Positions 8,606-19,538 of a DNA stretch of 64,000 nt are shown in pieces. The stretch comes from Sorghum bicolor (Eukaryota > Streptophyta > Magnoliopsida > Poales > Poaceae). The translations under genes and the position numbers were made by a program. The first letter of the stretch is position 1; every line of letters begins with the position of its first letter. The stretch covers positions 13,279,025-13,343,024 of the forward strand of contig NC_012875.2 of the NCBI RefSeq assembly GCF_000003195.3, read 5' to 3'. The notes under the pieces are model-generated. The model was not told where the DNA came from. It saw only the letters and a list, made by a program, of their open reading frames with translations, and made no database searches.

Positions 8606-10672
8606 TCATTCTTCGGGTGCATCAGATGGTCCCGGAGACGTGGACCTTGATTGCACCTCTTTCTCCCGCCATACTTGCTTGGTATTGATTTTTGGTTCAG
8701 CGGGTTCCTCTTCTTTCTTTTCGGCCCTTTTGGCCGACTTACCTCTCTTGTCCCTTCGGCGTCGGATGTGGCGAGGCTTAGTCGGAGGTTCTTTGTCCTT
8801 CACCTGCATGTTAGCTTTATAACCATTGAATGGACATTTTACCTTCCATCCTGGGAATTGGAGGTGAATCTGGCCGGACCCCACATAGATGACTGCATTG
8901 ACCGTGTTGAGGAATGGCCTTCCCAAGATGATCGAGACATCATTATTGGATCCCATATCCAAAATGATGAAGTCGGCAGGGACGTAGTCGTCTTGGACCT
9001 TTACCAGTATGTCCCTTGCCAACCCCTCAGGGAACCTGATCGTCTGATCTGCCATCTGCAAACGAACAAATGTGGGGTGCAAAGGCCCCCGTAGCAAATT
9101 ATCATAAGTTACCTTGGCCATGATGTTGACACCCGATCCAAGGTCGCAGAAGGCGTTGTGGAAGACTTGCGGTCCGATCTCACAGGTGATGGTCGGCAGG
9201 CCTGGGTCATCCTTCTTGGTGATGAAGGGCGAATCCAGAAGATAGCTCCAGTTGGATTGTACCGGAGGCTTACCGAACCTCGTAGTAACTAGTTTAACTC
9301 CTTCAATTGGGTCCTCAGGTTTCCCTGGGATCTTACCTTGCTCGAAGGATGGGATAGCTGCTGCTAATTGAGCTAATTGTGTTTCTAGCATTTTGTTAAA
9401 GCTCAACTGATTTTTCATAGCAGAGTTAAAGCTATCCAACTTTTCACTTAAGTTTTCAAGGATCTTATCATTAGCCATCATTTTCTTGTTAATGCTATCA
9501 TTGATTTTAGATTGGCCTAAGACAAGATCTCTAAGAGAAGGTTGGTTACCAAAAGAATTATTGAAATTTTGATTGTAACCATTACCTTGATTACCTTGGT
9601 AGAAGGGGCGCGAGTTCCATTGCTGTTGTTGGGGCCGGTACCCATTGTTGTTGTTGTTGTTGATGAAGCTCACTTCCTCCTTTGTTTCGGGACAATTGTT
9701 TCCCGAATGATCATCTCCTCCGCACACTTCGCACCATGAATCAGATTCAATGGCCCGTGTAGTGGCGTAAGGTTGAATGGCCTCTTGCTTGGAACTTTCT
9801 TCCATCTTCTTCATTAAGAGGTCCATCTTAGCAGAGAGCATGTCCACCTCATTCAAGGCATGGACACCTCTTCTCTTGGGTTGGAGGCGTTCCTCATTCC
9901 ATCCTTGGTTTATAACCATCTTTTCAATGAGGTCCTTGGCATCCTTGACATTGTGTTGCAAGAATGCTCCTCCAGCGGCAGCATCAAGGTGACTACGGGC
10001 CAAACCGGTCAGGCCATGGTAGAAACCTTGGATTAGGAGCCACTCCTCTATCCCATGATGAGGACAGGCGCGAATGTACTCCTGCAGACGTTCCCATGCT
10101 TCGGGAATCGTCTCATCCGCTTGCTGTTGGAAGCTGGAAATCTTTCCACGAAGGGCGCTGGTCTTGCCCATCGGAAAGAACTTCTTGAGAAATGCATTGG
10201 CGCACCTCTCCCACGTGGTCACTTCACCCTTGTTGGCGTAGAACCATTGCTTCGCCTTCCCCAATAACGAGAATGGGAAGAGGCGAAGACGGATGGCGTC
10301 TGCGGCGACATTCTTGATGGTGAAGGTGCCGCACACCTCCAAGAAGTGTTGGAGATGGGCATTGGCATCCTCGTGTGACTTTCCACAGAAGGGATTGGCT
10401 TGCACCATATTGATAAGCGCAGGCTTCAACTCAAAAGTCGCATCCCCCAAGTTAAGCTGCGGACCCGTGGCGACATTGTCAGCCGACGGCGCAGAGTACT
10501 CAGAGATGGTCTTCTGGGCCATAGCTTCTTTGATAACCGGTGCAGATACTCCTTCCTCTAACGGATTCAGGTTCGAGATGAACCTTTGAGGTGGAACTTG
10601 ACGACGTCTAGTTCTCCTCAACAGTTGCTCAGGATCTTCAACGAAGTTTGACGGCAATTGGAAACCGCTCAT
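8606..10672 (-). CDS. gag-pro: RT2 gag-protease polyprotein
   Basis: An intact 688-residue ORF from ATG at 10672. Order: basic N-terminus; gag capsid region (about residues 60-260, with FSLLGKAKQWFY, GKTSALRGKI and CPHHGIEEWLL); one CCHC zinc knuckle near residues 313-326 (CEVC...H....C); an Asn/Gln-rich stretch; an aspartic-protease-like domain from about residue 500 with DLGSG near 510 and the second-half motif IILGRPFL. Athila-type proteases normally read DLGAS, so the DLG form is usual, but Ser-Gly after it is a departure. The C-terminus is a basic, Lys/Arg/Glu-rich tail. It should form the virus-like particle; protease competence is uncertain. Cutting the product into capsid and nucleocapsid is known for the family and not shown here. 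Confidence 0.9.
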   Translation of the reverse strand: MSGFQLPSNFVEDPEQLLRRTRRRQVPPQRFISNLNPLEEGVSAPVIKEAMAQKTISEYSAPSADNVATGPQLNLGDATFELKPALINMVQANPFCGKSHEDANAHLQHFLEVCGTFTIKNVAADAIRLRLFPFSLLGKAKQWFYANKGEVTTWERCANAFLKKFFPMGKTSALRGKISSFQQQADETIPEAWERLQEYIRACPHHGIEEWLLIQGFYHGLTGLARSHLDAAAGGAFLQHNVKDAKDLIEKMVINQGWNEERLQPKRRGVHALNEVDMLSAKMDLLMKKMEESSKQEAIQPYATTRAIESDSWCEVCGGDDHSGNNCPETKEEVSFINNNNNNGYRPQQQQWNSRPFYQGNQGNGYNQNFNNSFGNQPSLRDLVLGQSKINDSINKKMMANDKILENLSEKLDSFNSAMKNQLSFNKMLETQLAQLAAAIPSFEQGKIPGKPEDPIEGVKLVTTRFGKPPVQSNWSYLLDSPFITKKDDPGLPTITCEIGPQVFHNAFCDLGSGVNIMAKVTYDNLLRGPLHPTFVRLQMADQTIRFPEGLARDILVKVQDDYVPADFIILDMGSNNDVSIILGRPFLNTVNAVIYVGSGQIHLQFPGWKVKCPFNGYKANMQVKDKEPPTKPRHIRRRRDKRGKSAKRAEKKEEEPAEPKINTKQVWREKEVQSRSTSPGPSDAPEE

Positions 10673-10789
10673 ACACTGTCAGGCTTCACAATAAAGGAAG
10701 ACAAGACAAGTGATGGGTTATCCCTATCACTACTTGATAACTAGCAAACTCTGGATTCTCTTTTTGTTAAAACTCTTAGACAGACGCTT

Positions 10790-10807
10790 TCCCCGGCAAC
10801 GGCGCCA
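10790..10807 (-). other. RT2 primer binding site (tRNA-Asp)
   Basis: TCCCCGGCAACGGCGCCA on the plus strand equals the 3' end of plant tRNA-Asp at all 18 positions. It lies 8 nt from the LTR edge at 10816. Confidence 0.9.
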
Positions 10808-10815
10808 GAAATGCT

Positions 10816-12401
10816 TGTTGACACTTCTTAACGCAACCACCGGATATCGGCGACGGCGCCAGAAGTGCCCTGGTAGGGTAACTCTATTTACTATTGGATA
10901 ATTCCGCAAGCGCACAGAATGTACCGCTGTAGCACTTCACCAAGGAGTATTCCAAGGTATCGTAATTTATATTTTCCCAAGGGAAAGCGGCTAAGTGTGT
11001 TTAACAAAAAGGGGAATGAGATTCCTTGAGTTGTCTAGTATCAACTAGTGAATAAGGGTGGTAAATGACGAATAGGAAGGGTAGTGGTGAATCCAAGGTC
11101 CTATGCTAAAGGTAAATGGTAGAGTTAGCTAGGTGGGAGGACAACGAGTGAATAAAGGACTCCTATGTATCTAACTTGACTTCTGTGACTTACTTTAATA
11201 GATAATTGCCTTAACTACGCTAGAGCCTTACTAACTGTGTGCGAGGGATAGCCGAGCTGGTAAGACGCTTAGAAGGTTTTTCACCTAACCCCTTACCGAA
11301 AGCGACTATTGGGCTTATGGACGCCTTACCTTTTAAGAACTAGCCTGTACGTGAGGAGAACCTAATGCCGCCCACGATCTGTCACCTACTAGGGAGTGCG
11401 CTCCTACTTTCCGTTCAAGCCAGCGGTAATCAAAGGTAATCTTAAGTATGAGCACCACGCTCACACTTAATCCTACAACTCTAACTAGTTGCAGCTAGCT
11501 AGAGCTCCTATACAAGATAGGACGATGATGCACACACAGGAGTGGTTACAGGTCACTAACTTCACTAAGACAACTATATTACTAAAGTAAATGCACAACA
11601 AGACTAAAAGACTTGCACTAAGTAAGAACTCAGTAAAGTAAAGTAAGAATAATATATTAATAAAAGGGAAAGTCTTACAAAAGTAGAAAGGTACAAGAGC
11701 TATACCAGACTCTCCAGAAGACGACTCCGGAGACCCCGAGCTTCGCTCGACTCGACTCTAACTCCCACTCTAGACTAACTACTACTCTACTTGTATGCTT
11801 GGAACTTGTAATGCACTTGGCCTTGGAATTGCACACTTGAAATGAAGGATGGAGGCTGCCTTTTATAGAGGGAGATGGAGTAGGGGTTACTCCATCGCCA
11901 CGTCATCGATCCGCGTGACATCTTCTCTCCACCCTTGGATCAAACCGACCTCACAACCGCCATTTGATCAACGGCAGGGGCAAATCAACATGTGGGACAT
12001 GTGGGGAAAGTCGGTGGGAGGCCACCGACCCTGGAACCGCCTTTGATGTGGGGTCGGGCGACCCCACTTCTGGGCCTCTGGGCCCACCAGCAGTGTCCAC
12101 AGGGGTCCCTTATGTCGGTGGACTAGGTGGCACACCTGGGTCCCACCAAAGAGGGGTCGGGCGACCCCCTCCCTGTGGGCCCAGGGTGTCACCTGTTGTC
12201 CCCTCGATCTCCTCTTGATGATTCTGATGTTGGCTTTGTCAAATAATGTCTTGAATTTGTTGTTCCTGCATAAACAAGCTAAGAGTACAAGTGGAACTAG
12301 TTATGGATAAAATATGTTCATGTCATGTCATTTCGCCTTGAAACCGAGGCATGTTGACGGTGTTTTGTATGTGGATTTCTATGGTATATCCACCGTCAAC
12401 A
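10816..12401 (-). repeat. RT2 5' LTR
   Basis: 1586 bp. TATA box at 11861-11868 and palindromes at 12050-12065 and 12153-12168, all at the same LTR offsets as in the 3' copy. I count about six substitutions against 3192-4777 and no length difference. Frames such as 11964-12218 are duplicated LTR frames without protein character. Confidence 0.93.
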
Positions 12402-12406
12402 GTCAC

Positions 12407-12521
12407 CTAGAGTCGGGTTATAAAGATGTGCAAAGTGCAGTGGCACCGATATAAAGAAGAAGAAGCCACATGGGAAAGAGAAGATGAGCTGAGACAATCT
12501 TATCCGTATCTCTTTGAGTAA
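12407..12521 (+). pseudogene. pol: RT3 pol C-terminus (chromodomain-like tail) with stop codon
   Basis: Continues the frame of 2721-3191 after the RT2 insertion. A TAG codon appears directly after the resumption, where RT4 has an arginine codon. Beyond it the reading matches the RT4 C-terminus (CKVQW...EATWE motif, the chromodomain-like tail) and ends TTTGAGTAA at 12521. The copy is therefore dead by insertion and by nonsense mutation. Confidence 0.8.
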
Positions 12522-12531
12522 GCACCGTCTC

Positions 12532-12569
12532 AATCTCGAGGACGAGATTATTTTTAAGGGGGGTAGAAT
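12532..12569 (+). other. RT3 pre-PPT stem-loop and polypurine tract
   Basis: AATCTCGAGGACGAGATT (12532-12549) forms a 7-bp stem with an AGGA loop; TTAAGGGGGGTAGAA then leads into the LTR at 12570. The stem-loop edge is 20 nt from the LTR. Confidence 0.75.
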
Positions 12570-14553
12570 TGTAACACCCAAAAATTTTATTTATTTAAAA
12601 TAGATGAATTGAATTTAAATGAATTTATTTTGTGAGCATTTTCAATATAGGAAAATAAATAAATTTGGAGAAATTAAAATTTAATATAAGCTTAGGGAAA
12701 TATTTTTGTTGCATACATGCTGGTGCATTTCTTTTATGTGATGATTGTTTCAAAAACCAAAATATCTTGCGCAAGAAAATATTTGAAGAAAAGAAATTCA
12801 TTTGGAAAATATGTATATAAAAAAAAGAATCCTTTTCCCTCCCCTCCCCTTTCCCCTTTTCGGCCTTGTGGCCCAGCAAACCCCCCCCCCCCCCGCCCCC
12901 CGCGCGCCCCTTCTCCTTCTTGGGCCTGGCCCAGCCGCCTCCTCCTTTCCCCTCTCTCTCTCACCCGCTGACAGGCCGGGCCCGCCTATCGCTCTCTCTT
13001 CCCCAAACCGCCGCCCGCTTCTTTCTCTCCCTCGGTTGGAAACCGCCAGGCCGCGCCCACCCCGCTCCCCCCACGTTCCCTCCCCGCGCCTCGGCTTTAA
13101 GTTGGAGAAAACCCCGCGCGCCCGAGCTTTCTCCCCCTTCCCATTTTCTTCTCTCCCTGCCTCTGCTCCTCTCTTCTCGCGCAGAAAACCGTTGCTAGAG
13201 AAACAAGCGCCGCCGCGCGTCGTTCCTCCATTTGGAGCCCTTTTCGCCGCGTTTCATCTCATTGGTGAGCCTCCTCTTCCCTCCCGCTCTATCCCCATCC
13301 AATTCCCGAGCGAATTGGGGCTTTCAAGCGCCCTGGCCATGCTCGCGGGAGAGCTTCATGGCCGCCGGCCATGGAGCGGGCAGGGCGAGCACTCCCCGAT
13401 CGCGCCGAGGCCGGGAGCGACTTCCCCTCATCCTCCTCTTTCTCTAGAAGCTTTCGAATCGGAAAACCGCGGCCTGTAGCCCTCTCGTGAACTTCTCCGG
13501 CAACCTCCGCCTCGTCGGCCATGGCAGCGCCGCCGCACCCTCCTTCCCCTCCGGCCAGGCGCGCCGCCCCCTTCTCTCTCCCCTCCCCCCTTCTAATCTT
13601 GGCCGTTCATCAGGAGATCGACGGCCCTCAGCGCACCGTACCCCTTCGCGGCTCGGTTTTGCTAAAGAACCCCCCTAGAATTTAGGTTTCCAGCCGCAGT
13701 CTTTAGCGCCTTCGAGTGAAATACGCTTTCTCTTTTAGAAAACGTATTATCCGTCAGTTAGGTCAAAATACGCTTTCAGGAAATTACAGAATTGCCACTG
13801 AACTTGTTTTGGCCATAAAATATTCGTTATAGCTCCGAATTGACCCGTTCAAATTGCGTTAGGTTTGTAATTAAATTGTGTTAGGTTCGTAATTAAATTA
13901 TCAAACTGGTATACTAGCCGTGCTCTCGGACATGAGCGGCCTTGAACCCTTACAGAATAGTTGGGTGTGGATGGTTATGGGAAATAACTTATGAAAATCT
14001 GACGCTTTGATCGTGATGATTAATGTGGTTTAACCGTGATGGTGATGGTGTTAGCCGTGAAGGTTAACGGTGTTATTATCATGTACTCATTTGGGCTAAT
14101 CGGGAGCTTAAGCATTATTGATGATTAAATAGGATTAAAACATTGACCATTTAAAATGCTAACTGCAGTAGCCAGTGTCTGACCTTTTTGAGCCGCATAA
14201 AATCCTATGTTATGCTTGCGGAGTACGAGATGTACTCACGCTTGTCTTTATATTTCTTTTTGGATAAAATCCCGGATGGGTAACAGATGACAGCTACTAC
14301 GAGGAATTCCCTAAGGACTTCTAGGTTGGCGATCCCCCAGTCGGTCGTCCCTGTGTTGGAGCTATCATATCATAGCTAGTTATGAGTTATAATTTTCCGT
14401 TTGTCGCAGACTTTGATATATTTGTGTTGTAATAACGCTATGTAAGACACTTGTGATGATACATTTGTAATTTGTCGACTTGTGTGCGCGACTATTCCTG
14501 GGGCGCACATGAGATTATTGTACTCAAATTTATCGTTAAATTTGGGTGTGACA
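12570..14553 (+). repeat. RT3 3' LTR
   Basis: 1984 bp, TGTAACACCC...GGGTGTGACA. Shares the family plan: AT-rich start, a GC-rich block (about 12835-13680) with a poly-C run near 12880, TGGGCC/GGCCCA motifs and a GTGAGC donor-like site at 13265, then AT-rich DNA and the conserved stem near 13917-13940. It lacks the exon-like island seen in RT4, RT5, RT7 and RT8, which accounts for much of its shorter length. ORFs in the GC-rich block (for example 12802-13479) are composition artefacts. Confidence 0.85.
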
Positions 14554-15803
14554 CAAAGCCAAAACAAATTTATTTACGAATTTTACATCTCTCTTATAGT
14601 ATATGAAACTACAAGACAGATATATAAGATTTTAGAAAAATATTAGAATCACCATGTCGGATGAACATATGACAAAATAACCAAAATAAACTCTGTAGAT
14701 CTTGAGATGTTATGAAATTTTGTATTTGGCAACTTTTTTATTTGAGTTCATTTTGTCATGCAAAACCGCGTTTTTAATTGAAAATTTTAAATTTTGATTT
14801 TTTTTAAACAACCTTGGATTGAAAAACTCTCTAAATAAACTTTGTAGATCTCAGAAAGTTATGAAACTTTGTAGTTGATAACTTTTTGTTTTGAAATTAT
14901 CTTGTCACGCAAAAACTACATTTGAATTTCTTAAATTTGAAAATTCTTTGCCGAGTGTTTTTCTTGTGTCAAAAATAAAACACTCGGCAAAGAAAATTTC
15001 AAATCGAATTTTGAAGCCCTAAACGAATTTAAATTAAAAAGTTTTTAACTACAAAGTCGTATAACTTCTCAAGATCGACAACATTTATTTGGATCATTTC
15101 TTTATTTGACAAAGCCAAAACAAATTTATTTACAAATTTTACATCTCTCTTATAGTATATGAAACTACGAGACTGATATATAAGATTTTAGAAAAATATT
15201 AGAATCACCATGCTGGATGAACATATGACAAAATAACCAAAATAAACTTTGTAGATCTTGAGATGTTATGAAATTTTGTATTTGGCAACTTTTTTATTTG
15301 AGTTCATCTTGTCATGCAAAACCGCGTTTTTAATTGAAAATTTTAAATTTTGATTTTTTGAAACAACCTCGGATGGAAAAACTCTCTAAATAAACTTTCT
15401 AGATCTCAAAAAGTTATGAAACTTTATAGTTGATAACTTTTTGTTTTCAAATCATCTTGTTATGCAAAAAATATATTTGAATTTCTTAAATTTGAAAATT
15501 CTTTGCCGAGTGTTTTTCTTTGGCACTCGGCAAAGGCCGTAAAAAAAACACTCGGCAAAGAAAATTTCAAATCAAATTTTGAAGCTCTAAACGAATTCAA
15601 ATCAAAAAGTTTTTAACTACAAAGTTGTACAACTTCTCAAGATCTACAATATTTATTTTGACTATTTCTTTATTTGACAATGCCAAAGTAAATTTCTTTA
15701 CAAATTTTACATCTCTCTCTTATAGTATATGAAACTACAAGACACATATATAATATTTTAGAAAAATATTTGAATCACCATGTCGGATGAATATATGACA
15801 AAA
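14554..15803. repeat. Tandem array, segment 1
   Basis: About 2.2 units of a repeat with starts (CAAAGCC-type) near 14554, 15110 and 15678, giving periods of 556 and 568 bp. Each unit holds two related direct half-copies of about 150 bp, a core palindrome (TTTGCCGAGTG...CACTCGGCAAAG) and a third, inverted copy of the half-unit. AT-rich and non-coding. RT4 interrupts the third unit at CAAAA. Confidence 0.9.
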
Positions 15804-18547
15804 TGTAACACCCGAAATACTGATTTTCAATTTATAGGATTTAATTTAATTTAATTAAGTGTTTTTGTGGGCATTTGAATCTAGCAAACAAATAATTTTG
15901 TGAAAATTAAAACTCATCATAAGTTCAGAAACATGTTATGCATTCATGCTGGAGCATATTTAATTCTGTGCTTTTGGCTTTTTGGTTTGAATGTATTTGA
16001 TTCAAATTCACTTGTGAAAATGCTTTGGAAAATAAAAAAAAAAAAAGAAAACCCAGCCAACCCCCTGGGCCTAATCCCTTTCCCCCGGCCCGCTTCCCTT
16101 TCCCCCCACCGCACCGCAGCGGCCCAAACGGCCCAGGCAGGTGCGCTCCCTCTCCTCTCTCACCGCCAACCGGGCCCCGCGCGTCAGTCTCCCCTATCCC
16201 ACCTTCCTTCTTCTTCCCAGCCGTGTCGCGAGCAGGGGAAGCTTCCTTCCCGAGCCAAAACCGTAATCCCGCGATCCCTTGCCTTTTTCGAGGAATCAAA
16301 CCTCTATAAAGTTCCTAAGCACCCCGAGGGACCCCTTTCGCATCCACGGAGTTCTATCCGAGCCCTAGCCGTCGCGTTCTTCGGAGTTTGGATCTCGCCG
16401 TGAACTCCTACCGCCGCCGCGCGCAACTGCTCCTTCCCGGGCCGAGCCGACCTCCGTGGTGAGCTCGCCATTCCTTTCTCTTCACTCCAGTGCCTTCGGT
16501 GTTGTTTTTGGTGAACCGCAGCGTCGCTTTGGTGAACTCCGGCGAGGAGCTTGACGCCGGCAATGGAAATCCGCCGCGGCCGCTCCTGTTCCGGCGAGGA
16601 GGCCGGCCAGCCCCGCCCAGATCGAATACCAGCCGTCCGTTTGCAAATCGACGATCGTGATTAAAAGATACCCCTTCGGGGTGAAAACTCTTAAAGAGAC
16701 CCTCGGCTTCCTCTTATTTAAACCCGCGGTCCTGGCGCCCTGGAGGAGTTTACGCTTTCCAGTTTCAAAAGCGTATTTCTGTCAGCTGAGTTTCAAAGGC
16801 GCTTTCCAGAAATTATAGAATTGCCACTAGATTTGTTTTGCTTATAAAATGCTCATTTTAACTCCGTTTTTGTCCATTCAAATTCCGTTGGATTCGTATT
16901 TACGATATCTACATGTTAGAAATATTAGTTTACTGTTTTGAAACTTTTTAATTTCCTGGTTCTATTTAATTAATTATTTCTCTATAGAAATCTTAGAAAA
17001 TTCATAACTTCTACGTTTTAAATCCGATTTTCGTGAACTTTACGTTTGTGTGATCGTAGCGCTGCGTAGAATATTTTGATAAACTTTTACATTTGTTTTA
17101 CTACTGTTTGGTGTATTGCTCTAATTATATCTTGTTTGCTTCGTGTATGATTGTCTACATTGGAATGCGTGTTGTTGATTGATGATTGGGATTAGACGGT
17201 GAGCCGTACGTTGGTGACCAAGACCAAGCTTTTGAGGACCAGCAAGCTCAGGAGAGCTTTGAGCAAGGCAAGTATAACTGGGGACTATCCTTGTTACCTA
17301 TATACAATTAATACAATATTTATCATATGCATGTGTCCACCTTGATGACCTTAGCAAAATCATAGATGATTGTTATCTTGAATTCCTTGTTACCTATTTG
17401 GATATGCATTTGGGTAGTTCTTGCTAGTGCTTGATTATAATCCATGATCTTGTAACATGAATGTCGGATATACAATAAACAATAAAATAAGCTTTCTAGC
17501 AACTTGAATATAAAGGGTGGAAAGAACTCTGGCTTTTGCTAGATTGATCTTGACTCTCCATAAGGACTTATCCCTTGGCAAAAGCTGGGACAACTCGTAC
17601 AACCATGAGGGCTATATGGCTCTGGCTTTAGTCAAGTATGAGTAAGTTTTTCTAGCTTGTTAGAGGTTACCCGAAAGGGCGGAGGGGCTGAACCGTTTTG
17701 GGTATAGTGCGAGCCCCTGTCCTTATGTGTATAGGCTGCGCGTCATTGTGCCATTTGGAAGGGGGGTATCTATATCTGCGCGCAAAGGAAACCTTGCGGC
17801 CCTAACTTGCTAGACGAACCTTTGAAAGACTTCATAGTGATCCCTGCCGACCTTCCTTGGTAGTGGGTTAAGAGGTCGACGGGCCTCGGGCGAAAGGGTA
17901 AATCATGACTCATGGGTAAAGATGTACAACCTCTGCAGAGTGTTAAATCTGGTATACTAGCCGTGCCCACGGATACGGGCGGCCCGGAAAACTGACGGAA
18001 TAGATGGACACTGATGAACGTGAATAATGATAATAAATGATGGTTTATTATGTTGTTTATATGTGTTATTCTTAATTCTTGTATACATTGATCATGTGGT
18101 TATGGGATTATTTATGCTACCTTGACATTTGTTATTTAATTATGAATATGCTATCCACCATTACAAGCTAAATGCAGTCAAACCAGTGTCAGCTATTTGA
18201 GCCTCATGAACCCCTGGTTATACTTGTTGAGTACGATATGTGCTCACTCTTGCAATTTCCCAACACCTCAGGAAATGATAATGAAGATGACTGGAATGAG
18301 GATTATCGTTATGAGTACTAGGTTTGGAGTCAACCAGTCAACAGTGTCCCTGTGTGAAGCTTCCGTCGAGAGCGTTGTTTAACTCATATTACTTTTGGTG
18401 TAGGACTATGTGATTTATTATGTTCCGCTATGTAATAAACACTGCAATGGTACATTTAAGATTTGTCTACTTATGTGTGCGACTATTCCTGGGGCACATA
18501 TGAGTCTTTTACGCATCCTATTTTGTTTTTAAAATATGGGTGTGACA
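15804..18547 (+). repeat. RT4 5' LTR
   Basis: 2744 bp, TGTAACACCC...GGGTGTGACA. TATA box at 16305-16310; a GTGAGC donor-like site at 16459; an exon-like island 17196-17267 ending AAG before GCAAGT; conserved stem arms at 17960-17968 and 17977-17983. The block 16203-16748 is clearly different from the matching block of the 3' LTR, while both sides match it almost perfectly. Confidence 0.92.
16305..16310 (+). promoter_or_regulatory. RT4 5' LTR TATA box
   Basis: CTCTATAAAG in GC-rich surroundings downstream of GGCCCA-type motifs (about 16120-16140). The start of transcription should be roughly 30 bp downstream. The 3' LTR equivalent is TATAAA at 25201-25206, inside the diverged block. Confidence 0.65.
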
Positions 18548-18550
18548 AAT

Positions 18551-18562
18551 TGGTATCAAAGC
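18551..18562 (+). other. RT4 primer binding site (initiator tRNA-Met)
   Basis: TGGTATCAAAGC, three bases after the LTR. It matches the complement of the initiator tRNA-Met 3' end (TGGTATCAGAGC) with one mismatch. Confidence 0.88.
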
Positions 18563-18740
18563 TTTGTTGACTGTAGGACGCAAACCTAGTTAGCAAAGGG
18601 TCAAAAATTTAGGTCCTTATTTTACTTACTTCATGCTTCCCACTATGGTCTTGTTATTTGCTAAAAGTTTATGCTTCTCTATCTTGCTCTATTGTGAAAT
18701 TATTGCATCCATCTGATCTATGTCTAAAAACTTTTTGTAG

Positions 18741-19538
18741 ATGCCGCCTCGTACCCGTAGTGCTGCACGCATGGCTGCTGAGGAGTACCGTGCCATGTTC
18801 AACCTAGGAGGACAGCATGTGGATGGAGTTCCTGAGCTGGAAGATGAGGAATCAAGGGTGGAAGCTCAGGAGGAAGGGCCTGAGGATGAGGAGATGCAAG
18901 ATCTACCTCCACCACAGTCTGCTAATGCAAGGATGGGATGGACTACTGAGCTGTGGATTCCAGAAGCAGATCCCAAGGCCTTCTTCCATGAGAATTTGGT
19001 GTTAACATTGAAACACCATTACCCGGATTTGCAAGCCACACTGGAGTATAACTGCACTGAGCACAAACACCCGCTGAGGAGATCACTTTGGGTTGCAGAG
19101 CTGATAGTCAAGACACTGGATGCCACCAAGGGGATTCGAAAGGTGGAATCAAAACACATCGCTCGAATCAGCCGGGACACGATGAGAGAGAGCATGGCAG
19201 ATGCAGCTTACCAGGCCTTGATCTTTTACCGTGGTAGACGCTTTGAGGATGTTCAGTACAATGCAACATACCACTATCCTCGCTTTGTACCAGAGAAGAT
19301 GACTTGGGCCATAGAAGTTGCAGATGCTTCACAACCAAAGCTTCAAGCACAAGTGGAGTTGACTTATGAGCTGACACTCAAGGTGATAGAGTTGGAGAAT
19401 GAACTACACCGTGAGAGGAAGCTGCTGGAGAAAGAGCAAAGGGAAGCTGATGACCTTCGAGCAGAGTTAGGCCGCCCCAAACTTCATAAGAGGCTGCATG
19501 TTGAACCCATCTTGAAGGATGCTGCACCCGAGGAATAG
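18741..19538 (+). CDS. RT4 orf0: extra ORF upstream of gag
   Basis: A 265-residue ORF between the PBS and gag. The first residues are basic (PPRTRSAARMAAEE), followed by a strongly acidic stretch (about residues 35-58), a mixed central part with several aromatic residues, and a C-terminal segment of about residues 205-245 rich in Leu, Glu and Arg with a heptad-like pattern, likely a coiled coil. No zinc finger, protease or membrane segment is seen and I recognise no domain. Additional ORFs upstream of gag (orf0) have been described in some rice gypsy-type elements; homology to those is not tested here. The ATG directly follows TTTTTGTAG, a good splice-acceptor shape. RT8 retains none of this ORF. 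Confidence 0.75.
   Translation: MPPRTRSAARMAAEEYRAMFNLGGQHVDGVPELEDEESRVEAQEEGPEDEEMQDLPPPQSANARMGWTTELWIPEADPKAFFHENLVLTLKHHYPDLQATLEYNCTEHKHPLRRSLWVAELIVKTLDATKGIRKVESKHIARISRDTMRESMADAAYQALIFYRGRRFEDVQYNATYHYPRFVPEKMTWAIEVADASQPKLQAQVELTYELTLKVIELENELHRERKLLEKEQREADDLRAELGRPKLHKRLHVEPILKDAAPEE

Larger units (their letters stand above)
3192..12401 (-). mobile_element. RT2: complete non-autonomous Athila-like retrotransposon
   Basis: A 9210-bp minus-strand element flanked by the 5-bp duplication GTCAC (3187-3191 and 12402-12406). The two LTRs are 1586 bp each and differ at about six positions by eye, so the insertion is recent. In element order: 5' LTR (12401-10816), tRNA-Asp PBS (10807-10790), gag-protease ORF (10672-8606), about 1.1 kb of non-coding DNA holding a second promoter-like region, ORF2 (7510-6155), a 1.3-kb 3' non-coding region, stem-loop, polypurine tract and 3' LTR. 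No reverse transcriptase, RNase H or integrase motif is present in any frame, so transposition needs enzymes from elsewhere. Both ORFs are intact. Confidence 0.92.
12402..14553 (+). mobile_element. RT3: 3' end of a Tekay-type chromovirus
   Basis: Right-hand part of the element that RT1 and RT2 interrupt. It resumes after the GTCAC duplication with the last codons of pol, then a stem-loop, polypurine tract and 3' LTR. The LTR ends GGGTGTGACA at 14553 and is followed by CAAAG, the expected duplication, whose partner is off the left edge. Immediately after this the tandem array begins, so RT3 probably entered the array as well. Confidence 0.85.

Noticed and set aside
12802..13479. 225-codon Pro/Arg/Ser-rich ORF
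   Set aside because: Lies in the GC-rich promoter block of the RT3 LTR; low complexity, overlapping frames on both strands, no homologue in the other LTRs.
14554..15803. CRISPR-like palindromic repeat array
   Set aside because: Unit length of 550-590 bp, no unique spacers, and the surroundings are eukaryotic retrotransposons.
17770..17970. 66-codon minus-strand ORF repeated at 26678-26878
   Set aside because: Repeated only because it lies in both RT4 LTRs; it covers the conserved stem region, which explains its conservation.
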